This document shows positions 1 to 10,908 of a stretch of DNA of 64,000 bases, one piece after another. Source of the DNA: Novosphingobium sp. SCN 66-18. Its GTDB lineage: Bacteria; Pseudomonadota; Alphaproteobacteria; Sphingomonadales; Sphingomonadaceae. A program made the position numbers and the translations under genes. Positions within the stretch are counted from its first letter, which is position 1; each line of letters opens with the position of its first letter. Location of the stretch: assembly GCA_001725355.1 (NCBI GenBank), contig MEGD01000008.1, forward strand, positions 62,001 to 126,000. Direction: 5' to 3'. The notes beneath the pieces are model-generated. The model ran no database searches, was not told where the DNA came from, and worked only from the letters and a program-made list of their open reading frames with translations.

Positions 1-1106
1 TCGCCCATCTCGCGGAACTGACCGCGCTGGCTCCGGTGATCGGCGAGGAGGAAGACCTCGCGTTGCAGCGCGCGGCGATGCAGAAGGGAGAGCGGCTGTC
101 CGGCGACCTTGCCGAATTGCAGCACTTGTGGGCGGGGTCCGATTCCGCGCTGGCCTCGCTGCGCGCGGCGGCACGGCGGCTCGATCGCATCGCCGGGGAG
201 CATCCGCTGCTGGCCGAAGCGCTTGAGGCGTTGGACCGCGCGGTGATCGAGGCGAGCGAGGCGGAGGACAAGCTTTCGGCCGCGGCAGAAGCGCTGGCCC
301 ATGATCCGCAGGCGCTCGACCGGATCGAGACGCGGCTGTTCGATTTGCGCGGCGTGGCGCGCAAGCATGGCTGCACGCCGGACGAACTTCCCCATCGGAT
401 GCACGAGATGCGCCTGACGCTCGATGCGATCGAAGGAGGCGAAGCGCAGATCGGCGCGTTGCAGCGCGCGGCGCAGGAAGCGGGGCTGGACTATCGCGCC
501 AAGGCCGAAGCGCTGTCCGTCACGCGCGCCGATGCCGCGCGCCGGCTGGACAAGGCGGTGGCGGCGGAACTCGTGCCGCTCAAGCTCGACGCCGCCCGGT
601 TCCATACCGCCGTTCTCCGCCTGCCCGAGGGCCGCTGGGGGCCGGGCGGTATCGATGCCGTGGAATTCCTGATCGCGACCAACCCCGGCGCGGATTTCGC
701 GCCGCTGGGCAAGATCGCCAGCGGTGGCGAGCTTTCGCGCTTTATCCTGGCGCTCAAGGTGGCGCTGGCGGAGGAGGGCGGCGCCGCAACGGTGATCTTC
801 GACGAAATCGACCGGGGCGTGGGCGGCGCGGTGGCCAGCGCCATCGGCGAACGGCTGGCGCGGCTGGCGCACAACAACGGCAGGGGCGGCGGGCAGCTTC
901 TGGCCGTGACGCACAGCCCGCAGGTCGCCGCGCGGGGCAACGCGCATTACCTGATCGCCAAGTCCAGCCAGGGCATCGTGACGCGGACGTCCGTGGTGCT
1001 GCTCGATGCCGCCGGCCGGCAGGAGGAAATCGCGCGGATGCTGTCCGGCGCGGAGATCACCGCCGAAGCGCGGGCGCAGGCCGACCGGCTGCTGGAGCAG
1101 GCGTGA
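1..1106 (+). CDS. recN: DNA repair protein RecN, C-terminal part (5' end outside window)
   Basis: RecN is an SMC-like ATPase that acts at double-strand breaks and is a classical SOS gene. The reading frame is open from base 3, so the start and the Walker A half lie upstream of the window. The visible part holds the end of the long coiled coil, rich in Ala, Glu, Leu and Arg, and then the C-terminal ATPase lobe. That lobe carries the ABC-type signature SGGELSR, a Walker B strand TVIFDEIDRGVGG and the H-loop region LAVTHSPQVAARG. The stop codon overlaps the next gene's ATG (TGATG). Identification is firm; the promoter, where an SOS box would be expected, cannot be seen. Confidence 0.95.
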   Translation, partial: AHLAELTALAPVIGEEEDLALQRAAMQKGERLSGDLAELQHLWAGSDSALASLRAAARRLDRIAGEHPLLAEALEALDRAVIEASEAEDKLSAAAEALAHDPQALDRIETRLFDLRGVARKHGCTPDELPHRMHEMRLTLDAIEGGEAQIGALQRAAQEAGLDYRAKAEALSVTRADAARRLDKAVAAELVPLKLDAARFHTAVLRLPEGRWGPGGIDAVEFLIATNPGADFAPLGKIASGGELSRFILALKVALAEEGGAATVIFDEIDRGVGGAVASAIGERLARLAHNNGRGGGQLLAVTHSPQVAARGNAHYLIAKSSQGIVTRTSVVLLDAAGRQEEIARMLSGAEITAEARAQADRLLEQA

Positions 1107-1506
1107 TGTTCGTCAACCGGCGCGCGATGATCGGCGGGGCCGCCGCTGCCATGCTGCTGGCTGGCCGGGCGGGGGGAGTGGAAGCGCATACCATGGAAGA
1201 AATCGACGAATCGCAGGTCTATGGCCTGATCGGGCAGATGAAGGCCGCGCCCGGCCGCCGCGACGAACTGATCGGTTATCTGATCGACGGAAGCGCGCAG
1301 ATGCCGGGCAATCTCGGCTATCGCGTGTGGAAGGACCGCGCGGATGCGGACGCGATCTGGATAACCGAAGTGTGGAAGGACGAGGCTTCGCACAGGGCGA
1401 GCCTTCATCTGCCGCAGGTGCAGGAAGCGATCCGCAAGGCGCGGCCGATCATCGCCGGTTTCGGCGCGCGCGCCGAAGTGTCGCCCGTTGGTGGAGCCGC
1501 ACCGGA

Positions 1507-1510
<4 letters not shown>
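1106..1510 (+). CDS. Secreted ABM-domain (antibiotic biosynthesis monooxygenase-like) protein
   Basis: 134 residues starting at the ATG that overlaps the recN stop; a GTG one codon earlier is a weaker alternative. The N-terminus reads NRRAMIGGAAAAMLLAGRAG, an Arg-Arg pair followed by a hydrophobic stretch, so a Tat or Sec signal ending near VEAHT is likely. The rest resembles the small dimeric ferredoxin-like ABM/YgiN fold, with an early strand GLIGQMKAAPGRRDELI, then YRVWKDRADADAIWITEVWKD and HRASLHLPQVQEAI. Members of this fold include quinol and heme monooxygenases, but many have no known substrate, so none is assigned. It lies in a tight operon-like run with recN and a GNAT gene. Confidence 0.75.
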
Positions 1511-4313
<2,803 letters not shown>

Positions 4314-4315
4314 GA

Positions 4316-4945
4316 ATGATGGCCTGGCATACCTGGTGGCTCTATGCGGTCACCGTTTTCTTCGTCTCGGCCACGCCGGGGCCGAACATGCTGCACGTCA
4401 TGGCGCGCAGCGTCGAACTGGGGCTGGCCCGGTCGTTCGCGGCCATGGCGGGATGCTTCGTCGCGGTGTTCGGCCTGCTGACGGCTTCGGCGCTGGGGCT
4501 GAGCGCGCTGCTGCTGGCGATCCCGGGCGTGTTCACCGTGCTGCGCTATGCCGGCGCGGCCTATCTCGTCTATCTCGGCTACCGGTCGTGGACCGCCGAC
4601 GATGCGGCCATCGACATCGGCGAGGGCGAGGTCGAGCGGGGCCTTTCGACCTGGCGCGTGTTCCGCACCGCCTTCGTGATCGGGATCAGCAATCCCAAGG
4701 CGCTGCTGTTCGCGGCCGCCTTCCTGCCGCAGTTCATCGATGCCGCGCAGCCCAAGCTGCCGCAGTTCGGCGTGATGGTGCTGACATTCTCGGTCATCGA
4801 GATCTCGTGGTACTTCGTCTATGCGCTGGGCGGCCGGGGCATCGCCGGGTTCCTGACCCGGCCGGGCCTGAAGAAGGCGTTCAACCGCGTGACGGGCAGC
4901 ATCTTCGTGGCGTTCGGGCTGGCGCTGGTGGGATCGCGCGCGTGA
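4316..4945 (+). CDS. LysE/RhtB family amino-acid exporter
   Basis: 209 residues with about six predicted membrane segments. The N-terminal signature WLYAVTVFFVSATPGPNMLHV carries the family's conserved xSxTPGPN motif, and VIGISNPKALLFAAAFLPQF is the second family hallmark. Such proteins export amino acids or homoserine lactone-like compounds; the substrate here is unknown. It begins two bases after the ligA stop, and its stop overlaps the GTG of the next gene. Confidence 0.88.
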   Translation: MMAWHTWWLYAVTVFFVSATPGPNMLHVMARSVELGLARSFAAMAGCFVAVFGLLTASALGLSALLLAIPGVFTVLRYAGAAYLVYLGYRSWTADDAAIDIGEGEVERGLSTWRVFRTAFVIGISNPKALLFAAAFLPQFIDAAQPKLPQFGVMVLTFSVIEISWYFVYALGGRGIAGFLTRPGLKKAFNRVTGSIFVAFGLALVGSRA

Positions 4946-5436
4946 CGATCGAGGAACTCGCGTCGATCGGCGCGGAAGCGGGTGCGCTGCTGAAGGCGCG
5001 GGGCGAGACGCTGGCCGTGGTCGATGGCGCAACCGGCGGGCTGATGTCGGCCGGGCTGCTGGCGATGCCGGGCGCCTCGGCGTTCTTCCTGGGCAGCGGC
5101 GTGATCTATACCCTGAAGGGCCGGCGGATCGTGCTGGGGCACGAGCCGGGCTCGCTGCGCGGGCTGACCTCGGCGACCGAAAGCTACGCGCTGGCGCAGG
5201 CCGACCTGATCCGCAAGCGCTACGGCGCGGACTGGGGGCTGGCCGAAACCGGCGCGGCGGGGCCGGGCAAGCATCCGCTGGGCGTGCCTTCCGGCACCAG
5301 CGCGGTGGCCGTGGTCGGGCCGGGCGTTTCGGCTTCTGCCATGGTTTCGACCGGCAGCGAGGAGCGGCTGGCCAACATGGCCGCCTTCGCCCGCGCCGGA
5401 CTCGCGCTGCTGCGCGATACGCTGGCGGCGCGCTGA
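4942..5436 (+). CDS. CinA C-terminal domain-like protein (PncC fold), altered active site
   Basis: 164 residues from a GTG that overlaps the exporter's stop (GTGA). The fold matches the C-terminal nicotinamide-mononucleotide amidohydrolase domain of CinA: TGGLMSAGLLAMPGASAFF, GVIYTLKGRR, ETGAAGPGKHPLGVPSG. In active enzymes the first motif is AESCTGG and its serine is the nucleophile. Here the same position reads VDGATGG, so the serine is a glycine. A related subfamily with altered motifs exists in proteobacteria, so this is probably a non-hydrolytic or differently acting paralog. The stop lies one base from that of prmA, which converges on it. Confidence 0.78.
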   Translation: MTIEELASIGAEAGALLKARGETLAVVDGATGGLMSAGLLAMPGASAFFLGSGVIYTLKGRRIVLGHEPGSLRGLTSATESYALAQADLIRKRYGADWGLAETGAAGPGKHPLGVPSGTSAVAVVGPGVSASAMVSTGSEERLANMAAFARAGLALLRDTLAAR

Positions 5437-5437
5437 G

Positions 5438-6394
5438 CTACCAGCGCTTGGACCATTCGGGTAGCGCGCCCACGCTGCTTCTGCGCACCGCGCCACCCGG
5501 CCGCCGGCGCAGCCACAGGATCGACCAGTCGCCCCGCACCATGCGTGCGGCAAGGCGCAGGCCCGCGCGGCGATAGGCGGCGCGCACGGCCGGCTCCTGC
5601 GTTTCGAGCAGGCCGGCCAGCAGTACCGAACCGCCGGGCGCGACCGCGCCGGCGAAGGCGGGGGCGAGTTCGGTCAGCGGCCCGGCCAGGATATTGGCGA
5701 TGAGCAGGTCATAGGGCGCGCTGGCGGCGAGCAGTGGATGGTCCATGCCGGCGGCGACGACCATGGTGAGCGCGCCGGAACCGTCGCCGATCGCCACGCC
5801 GTTGCTGTGTGCGTTTTCCAGCACCACCGGGGCGCAGACCGTATCGATGTCGCTGGCGATGGCGCGTGCGGAGGGCCACAGGTGCATCGCGGCGAAAGCG
5901 AGCAGGCCGGTGCCGGTACCGATGTCGGCCAGATTGCGCACGATGGACCCTTGCGCCTTCATGTGCGCCAGCATGGCGAGGCAGCCGGCGGTGGTGGCGT
6001 GCTGGCCGGTGCCGAAGGCCTGGCTGGCGGGGATCACGAAGTTGCGGATGCCCGGCTCCGCGCGCGGCGGATAGTCCGGCGTGTGGACGTGGAACGGGCC
6101 TTCGTCGATCGGCTCGACCCCGGCCTGGCTCAGCGTGACCCAGTCTGCGTCCGGCAGCTTTTCGATCAACAGTTCGGGCTGTCCATCCGCGAACAGCGCG
6201 GTGATCGCCGCCTTGTCCGCGCGCGCGGGCTTGCGCGGAAGCCACGCTTCGAGCTGCCAGTCCTCCGGCTTGTCCTCGGCGATCTCGCTGCCGGCGATGA
6301 CGATGTCGGCATCCCAGTCGAACACGTCCTCGTGCGCGGTGAGCGCGGCCTGGATGACGGGGCGCGGCGCGTAAACGGTGATTTTCCAGCTCAT
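5438..6394 (-). CDS. prmA: Ribosomal protein L11 methyltransferase PrmA
   Basis: 318 residues. It transfers methyl groups from SAM to L11 of the large ribosomal subunit. The N-terminal substrate-binding part (SWKITVYAPRPVIQAAL) is followed by the family signature PASQAFGTGQHATTAGCLAML, the SAM loop LADIGTGTGLLAFAAM and the catalytic region YDLLIANILAGPL. The ATG at 6394 overlaps the stop of the upstream beta-lactamase-like gene (ATGA); a longer upstream reading of the frame has no family similarity. The last 20 or so residues (RRRPGGAVRRSSVGALPEW) are a short basic tail. Confidence 0.95.
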   Translation of the reverse strand: MSWKITVYAPRPVIQAALTAHEDVFDWDADIVIAGSEIAEDKPEDWQLEAWLPRKPARADKAAITALFADGQPELLIEKLPDADWVTLSQAGVEPIDEGPFHVHTPDYPPRAEPGIRNFVIPASQAFGTGQHATTAGCLAMLAHMKAQGSIVRNLADIGTGTGLLAFAAMHLWPSARAIASDIDTVCAPVVLENAHSNGVAIGDGSGALTMVVAAGMDHPLLAASAPYDLLIANILAGPLTELAPAFAGAVAPGGSVLLAGLLETQEPAVRAAYRRAGLRLAARMVRGDWSILWLRRRPGGAVRRSSVGALPEWSKRW

Positions 6395-7296
6395 GGTCGG
6401 GGCGTCGTGTCCTTCAGGGCCTTGTTGAGCCGGTCCTGCGCCTCGTTGACCAGCGTGCGGCAGGCGCCGGGATCGCGCAGCGGCGCCTGCCCGGCCATCC
6501 GTTCGATCAAATCGCTGGCCGACGGGTGTGGAGTGAGCAGGATGCCGCAATCCCACGCACGCACGCGGGCGAAAGTGCGGCGGAACATGGCCACGCGATC
6601 AGGGTGATCCGCGAAGCGGTAGCTGCCCAGCGGCAGAGCGGTCAGGCTGTCGACATAGGTGAAGCGCTGGCAGCCGGCGTTGCCGCCGCAACTGGTCCAG
6701 CGCCAGCTGGTCGACCCTTCGGTGTGGCCGGGCGTTGCCAGCGCGGTCAGCGCCAACGGCCCCACGCGCAGCACCTCGCCATCGCGCAGCACGCGGTCGA
6801 CGCGGACCGGCGCGAAGGGATCGATGTGGCCGGCCTGCGGATCGGCGGGGCTGGTCCTGCCGCTGGTCAGCGCCGGCAGCCCCGCGCGCAACGCCGCGAT
6901 CTTCGCCCCGGTGGCGCGTTGCAGCGTGGCGAGCCCGCCGACGTGGTCGAAGTGTTCGTGGCTGGTCACGATCCAGCGGATCGTGCGCGGATCGACGCCG
7001 GCGGCGCGGATGTTGGCGAGGATCGACGGGGCGGCCTGCTCGGTCACCGCGTCGATCAACACGTTGCCCTGCGGCGATGTGAGCAGGATCGCGCTGACCG
7101 TGCAGGTGCCGACGTACCAGACGTTGCCATAGACATGCGCGGCGGGAGCAGGGTCGGAGAAGCTGTCCTTCCCCGCGCAGGCGGACAGGATCGCGCGGGC
7201 CGCCACCGGATCGGCGGGGGCTGGCGCGCTGGCGGCATGGGCGGCGGGCGCACCGGCCAGCAGCAGGGCGGCGAGGGCGAGCGTTTTAGCGGACAT
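6391..7296 (-). CDS. Subclass B3 metallo-beta-lactamase-like hydrolase
   Basis: 301 residues with a Sec signal peptide (KTLALAALLLAGAPAAHA), so periplasmic. All B3 zinc ligands are present: the H-x-H-x-D-H block in VTSHEHFDHVGG, the histidine in ATPGHTEGSTSW and the histidine in LLTPHPSASDL. NVWYVGTCTVSAILLTSPQG matches the N-terminal strand of B3 enzymes. Carbapenem-hydrolysing B3 enzymes are known from Novosphingobium (the MIM-1 type), so real beta-lactamase activity is plausible but unproven. It overlaps the SDR gene upstream by 11 bases and prmA downstream by four, so the three probably share a transcript. Confidence 0.88.
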   Translation of the reverse strand: MSAKTLALAALLLAGAPAAHAASAPAPADPVAARAILSACAGKDSFSDPAPAAHVYGNVWYVGTCTVSAILLTSPQGNVLIDAVTEQAAPSILANIRAAGVDPRTIRWIVTSHEHFDHVGGLATLQRATGAKIAALRAGLPALTSGRTSPADPQAGHIDPFAPVRVDRVLRDGEVLRVGPLALTALATPGHTEGSTSWRWTSCGGNAGCQRFTYVDSLTALPLGSYRFADHPDRVAMFRRTFARVRAWDCGILLTPHPSASDLIERMAGQAPLRDPGACRTLVNEAQDRLNKALKDTTPRP

Positions 7297-7999
7297 AGCT
7301 GGCTCCGTTGGCGTCGATCACCGCGCCGGTCATGCTGGGGGGCGCGTCGAGCGCGCAGAATACCGCGATGGCAGCGATCTCGTCTGGCGTGGCCACGCGG
7401 CCGAGTGGAATGTCGGCCAGCAGGCCGGGGCCGCCCCGGCTTGCGAGATAATCGCCCGCCATCGCCGTATCGGTGAAGCCGGGCGTGATCGCGTAGCTGA
7501 GGATGCCCTTCGCCGCATAGCCGCGCGCGATCGTCTTGTGCAGCGCCAGCATCCCGCCCTTGGCGGCGGCATAGTGCCAGTGATCCGGCGAGTCTCCGCG
7601 ATAGCCGGCGCGGCTGGCGATATGAACGATGCGCCCTGCCACGCCGCGCTCCAGCCAGTGCCGCACGGCGAAGCGCGATAGCTGCGCGGCGGAGGTCAGG
7701 TTGATCCGCAGCGTGTCCTCCCACCCGTCCAGCCAAGCGATGTCGGACCGGTCGAGCGGGTTCGCCTCGAACAGGCCGGCATTGTTGACCAGCACATCGA
7801 TCGTGCCGCCCGCCTGGGCCAGGGCGGCCTGCCACAGCTGTTGCGGCGCGGAAGGGTCGGACAGATCGGCGGCCAGCGTTCCGGCGCGGGGTGTGTTGCC
7901 ATGGCGGATGGCGTGGGCTCCGCGCGCATCCAGGCTCTTGGCAATGGCTGCGCCGATGCCGCGCGACGATCCGGTGACGAGGACGTGGGGGAAGGTCAT
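7286..7999 (-). CDS. SDR family oxidoreductase
   Basis: 237 residues, the length of a classical short-chain dehydrogenase. The Rossmann glycine motif is TGSSRGIGAAI at the N-terminus, VLVNNAGLFEANP is the NNAG motif, and the catalytic Ser and Tyr-x-x-x-Lys are in VHIASRAGYRG and WHYAAAKGGM. The C-terminal part (PLGRVATPDEIAAIAVFC) is typical of FabG-like enzymes. The start is the ATG at 7999; the frame stays open further upstream, but that part shows no SDR similarity. Substrate unknown. Confidence 0.88.
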   Translation of the reverse strand: MTFPHVLVTGSSRGIGAAIAKSLDARGAHAIRHGNTPRAGTLAADLSDPSAPQQLWQAALAQAGGTIDVLVNNAGLFEANPLDRSDIAWLDGWEDTLRINLTSAAQLSRFAVRHWLERGVAGRIVHIASRAGYRGDSPDHWHYAAAKGGMLALHKTIARGYAAKGILSYAITPGFTDTAMAGDYLASRGGPGLLADIPLGRVATPDEIAAIAVFCALDAPPSMTGAVIDANGASYVR

Positions 8000-8076
8000 G
8001 AAGTTCCTCTTGCAGTCGGTTTCGTTGCGGTGCAACCGCGTCGGCGTCGAGCGGGGCGAATTGTACTTTGGTCCGC

Positions 8077-8104
8077 TTGCACAGGTCGGCATTTCGACTA
8101 ATAC
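8077..8104 (+). promoter_or_regulatory. Putative sigma70 promoter of the sdh genes
   Basis: TTGCAC (8077-8082) and TAATAC (8099-8104) are separated by 16 bases, a good match to -35/-10 elements. It is the clearest candidate in the 162-base gap between the divergent SDR gene and sdhC, and would start transcription about 50 bases before sdhC. Confidence 0.5.
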
Positions 8105-8117
8105 CGAATCGCTTCCC

Positions 8118-8138
8118 GATCGCGGCCCAAACGCGATC
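8118..8138. repeat. Inverted repeat GATCGCG-N7-CGCGATC in the sdh leader
   Basis: Perfect 7-base arms with a 7-base spacer, lying between the proposed -10 element and the sdhC start. It could be an operator or form a hairpin in the 5' untranslated RNA. No protein can be assigned to it. Confidence 0.4.
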
Positions 8139-8161
8139 GCCAACCATTTTAGGGGGTTCAC

Positions 8162-8587
8162 ATGGCGCAGGCGCGCAGCAACCGGCCGATTTCGCCGCAT
8201 CTCCAGATCTGGCGTTGGGGTCCGGCCATGCTGGTTTCGATCCTTCACCGCGTTACCGGCAATGGCCTGGCTTTTGCCGGTCTTGGCCTGCTCCTGTGGT
8301 GGGTGGGCGCGATCGCCAGCGGCCCCGAAGCCTACGACAGCTTCCTCGGCTGGGTCTGGACCGGCACCGGCGGCGCGCTCCAGTTCGTCACCGCCATTCT
8401 GGGCAAGATCGTGTTGGTGGGCCTGACCTGGGCGTTCTTCCAGCACCTTGCCAGCGGCGTTCGTCACCTGATCCTGGATATCGGCGCCGGTTACGAACTG
8501 CACGCCAACGCGCGCTGGTCGGTTGTCACGCTGGTCTTTTCGATCGCTTCCACCATCCTTTTCTGGGCTTTCCTGCTGCTGCGCTAA
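8162..8587 (+). CDS. sdhC: Succinate dehydrogenase cytochrome b556 subunit
   Basis: 141 residues with three membrane helices. It anchors complex II and binds heme b and ubiquinone. The N-terminal signature RPISPHLQIWRWGPAMLVSI leads into ILHRVTGNGLAFAG, and FFQHLASGVRHLILDIG carries the heme-ligand histidine. A purine-rich GGGGG sequence precedes the ATG. It is followed after 35 bases by sdhD. Confidence 0.95.
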   Translation: MAQARSNRPISPHLQIWRWGPAMLVSILHRVTGNGLAFAGLGLLLWWVGAIASGPEAYDSFLGWVWTGTGGALQFVTAILGKIVLVGLTWAFFQHLASGVRHLILDIGAGYELHANARWSVVTLVFSIASTILFWAFLLLR

Positions 8588-8622
8588 GCGCCGGCAGGGT
8601 CCATTCAAACGTCGGGGATACC

Positions 8623-9006
8623 ATGGGTAACGGCACCTCAATCGGACGCGTTCGCGGGCTGGGTTCCAGCCATCAGGGCGCGCATCACTGGCTGCTTTCG
8701 CGTCTGACCGCGGTTGGCAACATCGTCCTCATTCCGTTCCTGCTGGCCAGCCTGGTGCTGCTGCCGGCCTACGATTATGCGACGGTCCATGCCTGGGCGG
8801 CGCGTCCGCTTTCGTCCACGGCGCTGATCCTGATCATGATCAACACGTTCTATCACGCGCGCCTTGGCGTGCAGGTGATGCTTGAGGACTATCTGCACGA
8901 GGATGCCGGCAAGTTCACCGCCTGGCTGCTCGTCAACCTCGTGCCTTTCGCCGGTGCCGCTTTCGGTATCCTTTCGGTTCTCCGCATCGCTCTCGGGGGC
9001 GCCTGA
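8623..9006 (+). CDS. sdhD: Succinate dehydrogenase membrane anchor subunit
   Basis: 127 residues with three membrane helices. SSHQGAHHWLLSRLTAVGN at the N-terminus and FYHARLGVQVMLEDYLHE, with its heme/quinone-site residues, are typical of alphaproteobacterial SdhD. The ATG at 8623 (ATACCATGGG) is chosen because the family similarity begins there; the frame is open for much longer upstream only because it shadows sdhC. sdhA starts three bases after the stop. Confidence 0.93.
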   Translation: MGNGTSIGRVRGLGSSHQGAHHWLLSRLTAVGNIVLIPFLLASLVLLPAYDYATVHAWAARPLSSTALILIMINTFYHARLGVQVMLEDYLHEDAGKFTAWLLVNLVPFAGAAFGILSVLRIALGGA

Positions 9007-9009
9007 TCC

Positions 9010-10833
9010 ATGGCTTCTACTGCTTCCACCCAGCCCGCCTACAAGATCATCGACCATACCTATGACACGGTCGTGGTCGGCGCGGGCGGTTCCGGCCTGC
9101 GCGCCACGATGGGCAGCGCCCAGGCGGGCCTGCGCACGGCCTGCATCACCAAGGTCTTCCCCACGCGCTCGCACACCGTGGCGGCGCAGGGCGGCATCGC
9201 CGCCTCGCTCCAGAACAACACGCCGGACCACTGGACTTGGCACATGTACGATACCGTCAAGGGATCGGACTGGCTGGGCGATCAGGACGCCATCGAATAC
9301 ATGGTGCGCGAAGCGCCGGCGGCGGTTTACGAGCTGGAGCACGCGGGCGTGCCGTTCAGCCGCAACAAGGACGGCACGATCTACCAGCGTCCGTTCGGCG
9401 GCCACATGCAGAACATGGGCGAAGGCCCGCCGGTGCAGCGCACCTGCGCGGCGGCGGACCGCACCGGCCACGCCATGCTCCACGCGCTGTACCAGCAATC
9501 GCTGAAGTACGACGCGGATTTCTTCATCGAATACTTCGCGATCGACCTGATCATGGAAAACGGCGAATGCCGGGGCGTGATCGCGATGTGCCTCGATGAC
9601 GGCTCGATCCACCGCTTCCGCAGCCACGCGGTCGTGCTGGCGACGGGCGGTTACGGCCGTTGCTACTTCACCGCCACCTCGGCCCATACCTGCACCGGTG
9701 ACGGTGGCGGCATGGTGCTGCGCGCCGGCCTGCCGCTGCAGGACATGGAATTCGTGCAGTTCCACCCCACCGGCATCTACGGCGCGGGCGTGCTCATCAC
9801 CGAAGGCGCGCGCGGCGAGGGCGGCTACCTCACCAACTCCGAAGGCGAGCGCTTCATGGAACGCTATGCCCCTTCGGCGAAGGACCTGGCCAGCCGCGAC
9901 GTCGTCTCGCGCTCGATGGCCATGGAAATCCGCGAAGGGCGCGGCGTCGGCCCCCACAAGGACCACATCTACCTGCACCTCGATCACATCGATCAGAAGG
10001 TGCTGGCGGAGCGCCTGCCGGGCATCACGGAAAGCGGCAAGATCTTCGCCGGCGTGGACCTGACGCGCCAGCCGCTGCCGGTCGTTCCCACGGTCCACTA
10101 CAACATGGGCGGCATCCCCACGAACTATCACGGCGAAGTCGTGACGCTGGGCGCCGACGGCAACCCCGAAACGGTCGTGCCCGGCCTGTTCGCGGTGGGC
10201 GAGGCGGCCTGCGTGTCGGTCCATGGCGCTAACCGCCTCGGCTCGAACTCGCTGATCGACCTCGTGGTGTTCGGCCGTGCGACCGGCCTGCGTCTCAAGG
10301 AACTGGTCAAGCCCGGCACCGCGCACAACTCGCTGCCCAAGGACAGCGCGGACCTTGCGCTCGGCCGTCTCGATCACTTCCGCAACGCCAAGGGCGGATC
10401 GCCGACCGCGGAAATCCGTGTCGAGATGCAGCGCACGATGTCGGGCCATGCGGCGGTGTTCCGCACCGACGAACTGATGGCCGAAGGCAAGGTGAAGCTG
10501 GGCGAAACCTACCAGCGGATGCAGGACGTCCACGTGTCCGACCGTTCGCTGATCTGGAACTCGGACCTGATCGAAACGCTGGAACTGGACAACCTGATCG
10601 CGCAGGCGTCGGTGACCATGCACGGTGCGTACAACCGCAAGGAAAGCCGCGGCGCGCACGCGCACGAGGATTTCCCCAACCGCGACGACAAGAACTGGAT
10701 GAAGCACACTGTCGCGTGGTTCGACGGCTGGGGCGGCCAGGGCGGCGGCGTGAAGCTCGATTACCGTCCGGTTCACGAATACACGCTGACCGACGATGTC
10801 GAGTACATCAAGCCCAAGGCGCGCGTGTACTGA
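9010..10833 (+). CDS. sdhA: Succinate dehydrogenase flavoprotein subunit
   Basis: 607 residues. It oxidises succinate to fumarate in the TCA cycle and passes electrons through SdhB to quinone. The dinucleotide-binding motif is [14 protein letters not shown]. His55 in [14 protein letters not shown] is the covalent FAD attachment site. [20 protein letters not shown] is the substrate/FAD region, and [18 protein letters not shown] is another conserved block. The C-terminus YIKPKARVY is complete. A strong terminator follows at once and the next gene is on the opposite strand, so sdhB is not in this operon. Confidence 0.97.
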   Translation: MASTASTQPAYKIIDHTYDTVVVGAGGSGLRATMGSAQAGLRTACITKVFPTRSHTVAAQGGIAASLQNNTPDHWTWHMYDTVKGSDWLGDQDAIEYMVREAPAAVYELEHAGVPFSRNKDGTIYQRPFGGHMQNMGEGPPVQRTCAAADRTGHAMLHALYQQSLKYDADFFIEYFAIDLIMENGECRGVIAMCLDDGSIHRFRSHAVVLATGGYGRCYFTATSAHTCTGDGGGMVLRAGLPLQDMEFVQFHPTGIYGAGVLITEGARGEGGYLTNSEGERFMERYAPSAKDLASRDVVSRSMAMEIREGRGVGPHKDHIYLHLDHIDQKVLAERLPGITESGKIFAGVDLTRQPLPVVPTVHYNMGGIPTNYHGEVVTLGADGNPETVVPGLFAVGEAACVSVHGANRLGSNSLIDLVVFGRATGLRLKELVKPGTAHNSLPKDSADLALGRLDHFRNAKGGSPTAEIRVEMQRTMSGHAAVFRTDELMAEGKVKLGETYQRMQDVHVSDRSLIWNSDLIETLELDNLIAQASVTMHGAYNRKESRGAHAHEDFPNRDDKNWMKHTVAWFDGWGGQGGGVKLDYRPVHEYTLTDDVEYIKPKARVY

Positions 10834-10859
10834 TTGACCATCGCGGAAACGCGAACGAC

Positions 10860-10893
10860 AAAAAGGCCTCCGGAGCGATCCGGGGGCCTTTTT
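10860..10893 (+). terminator. Rho-independent terminator after sdhA
   Basis: A 15-base stem (10860-10874 with 10879-10893, one G-T mismatch) and a 4-base loop, GC-rich in the middle and ending in a run of T. It lies 26 bases after the sdhA stop. Because the stem begins with a run of A it could also work for the convergent gene. Confidence 0.9.
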
Positions 10894-10908
10894 GTATCGG
10901 CCGGAATG

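Noticed and set aside
8638..10776. 712-codon open frame antisense to sdhD/sdhA
   Set aside because: Composition follows the complement of SDH codons in a GC-rich genome (His/Arg/Val/Ala rich), with no domain or ribosome-binding site. sdhA is unmistakable on the other strand.
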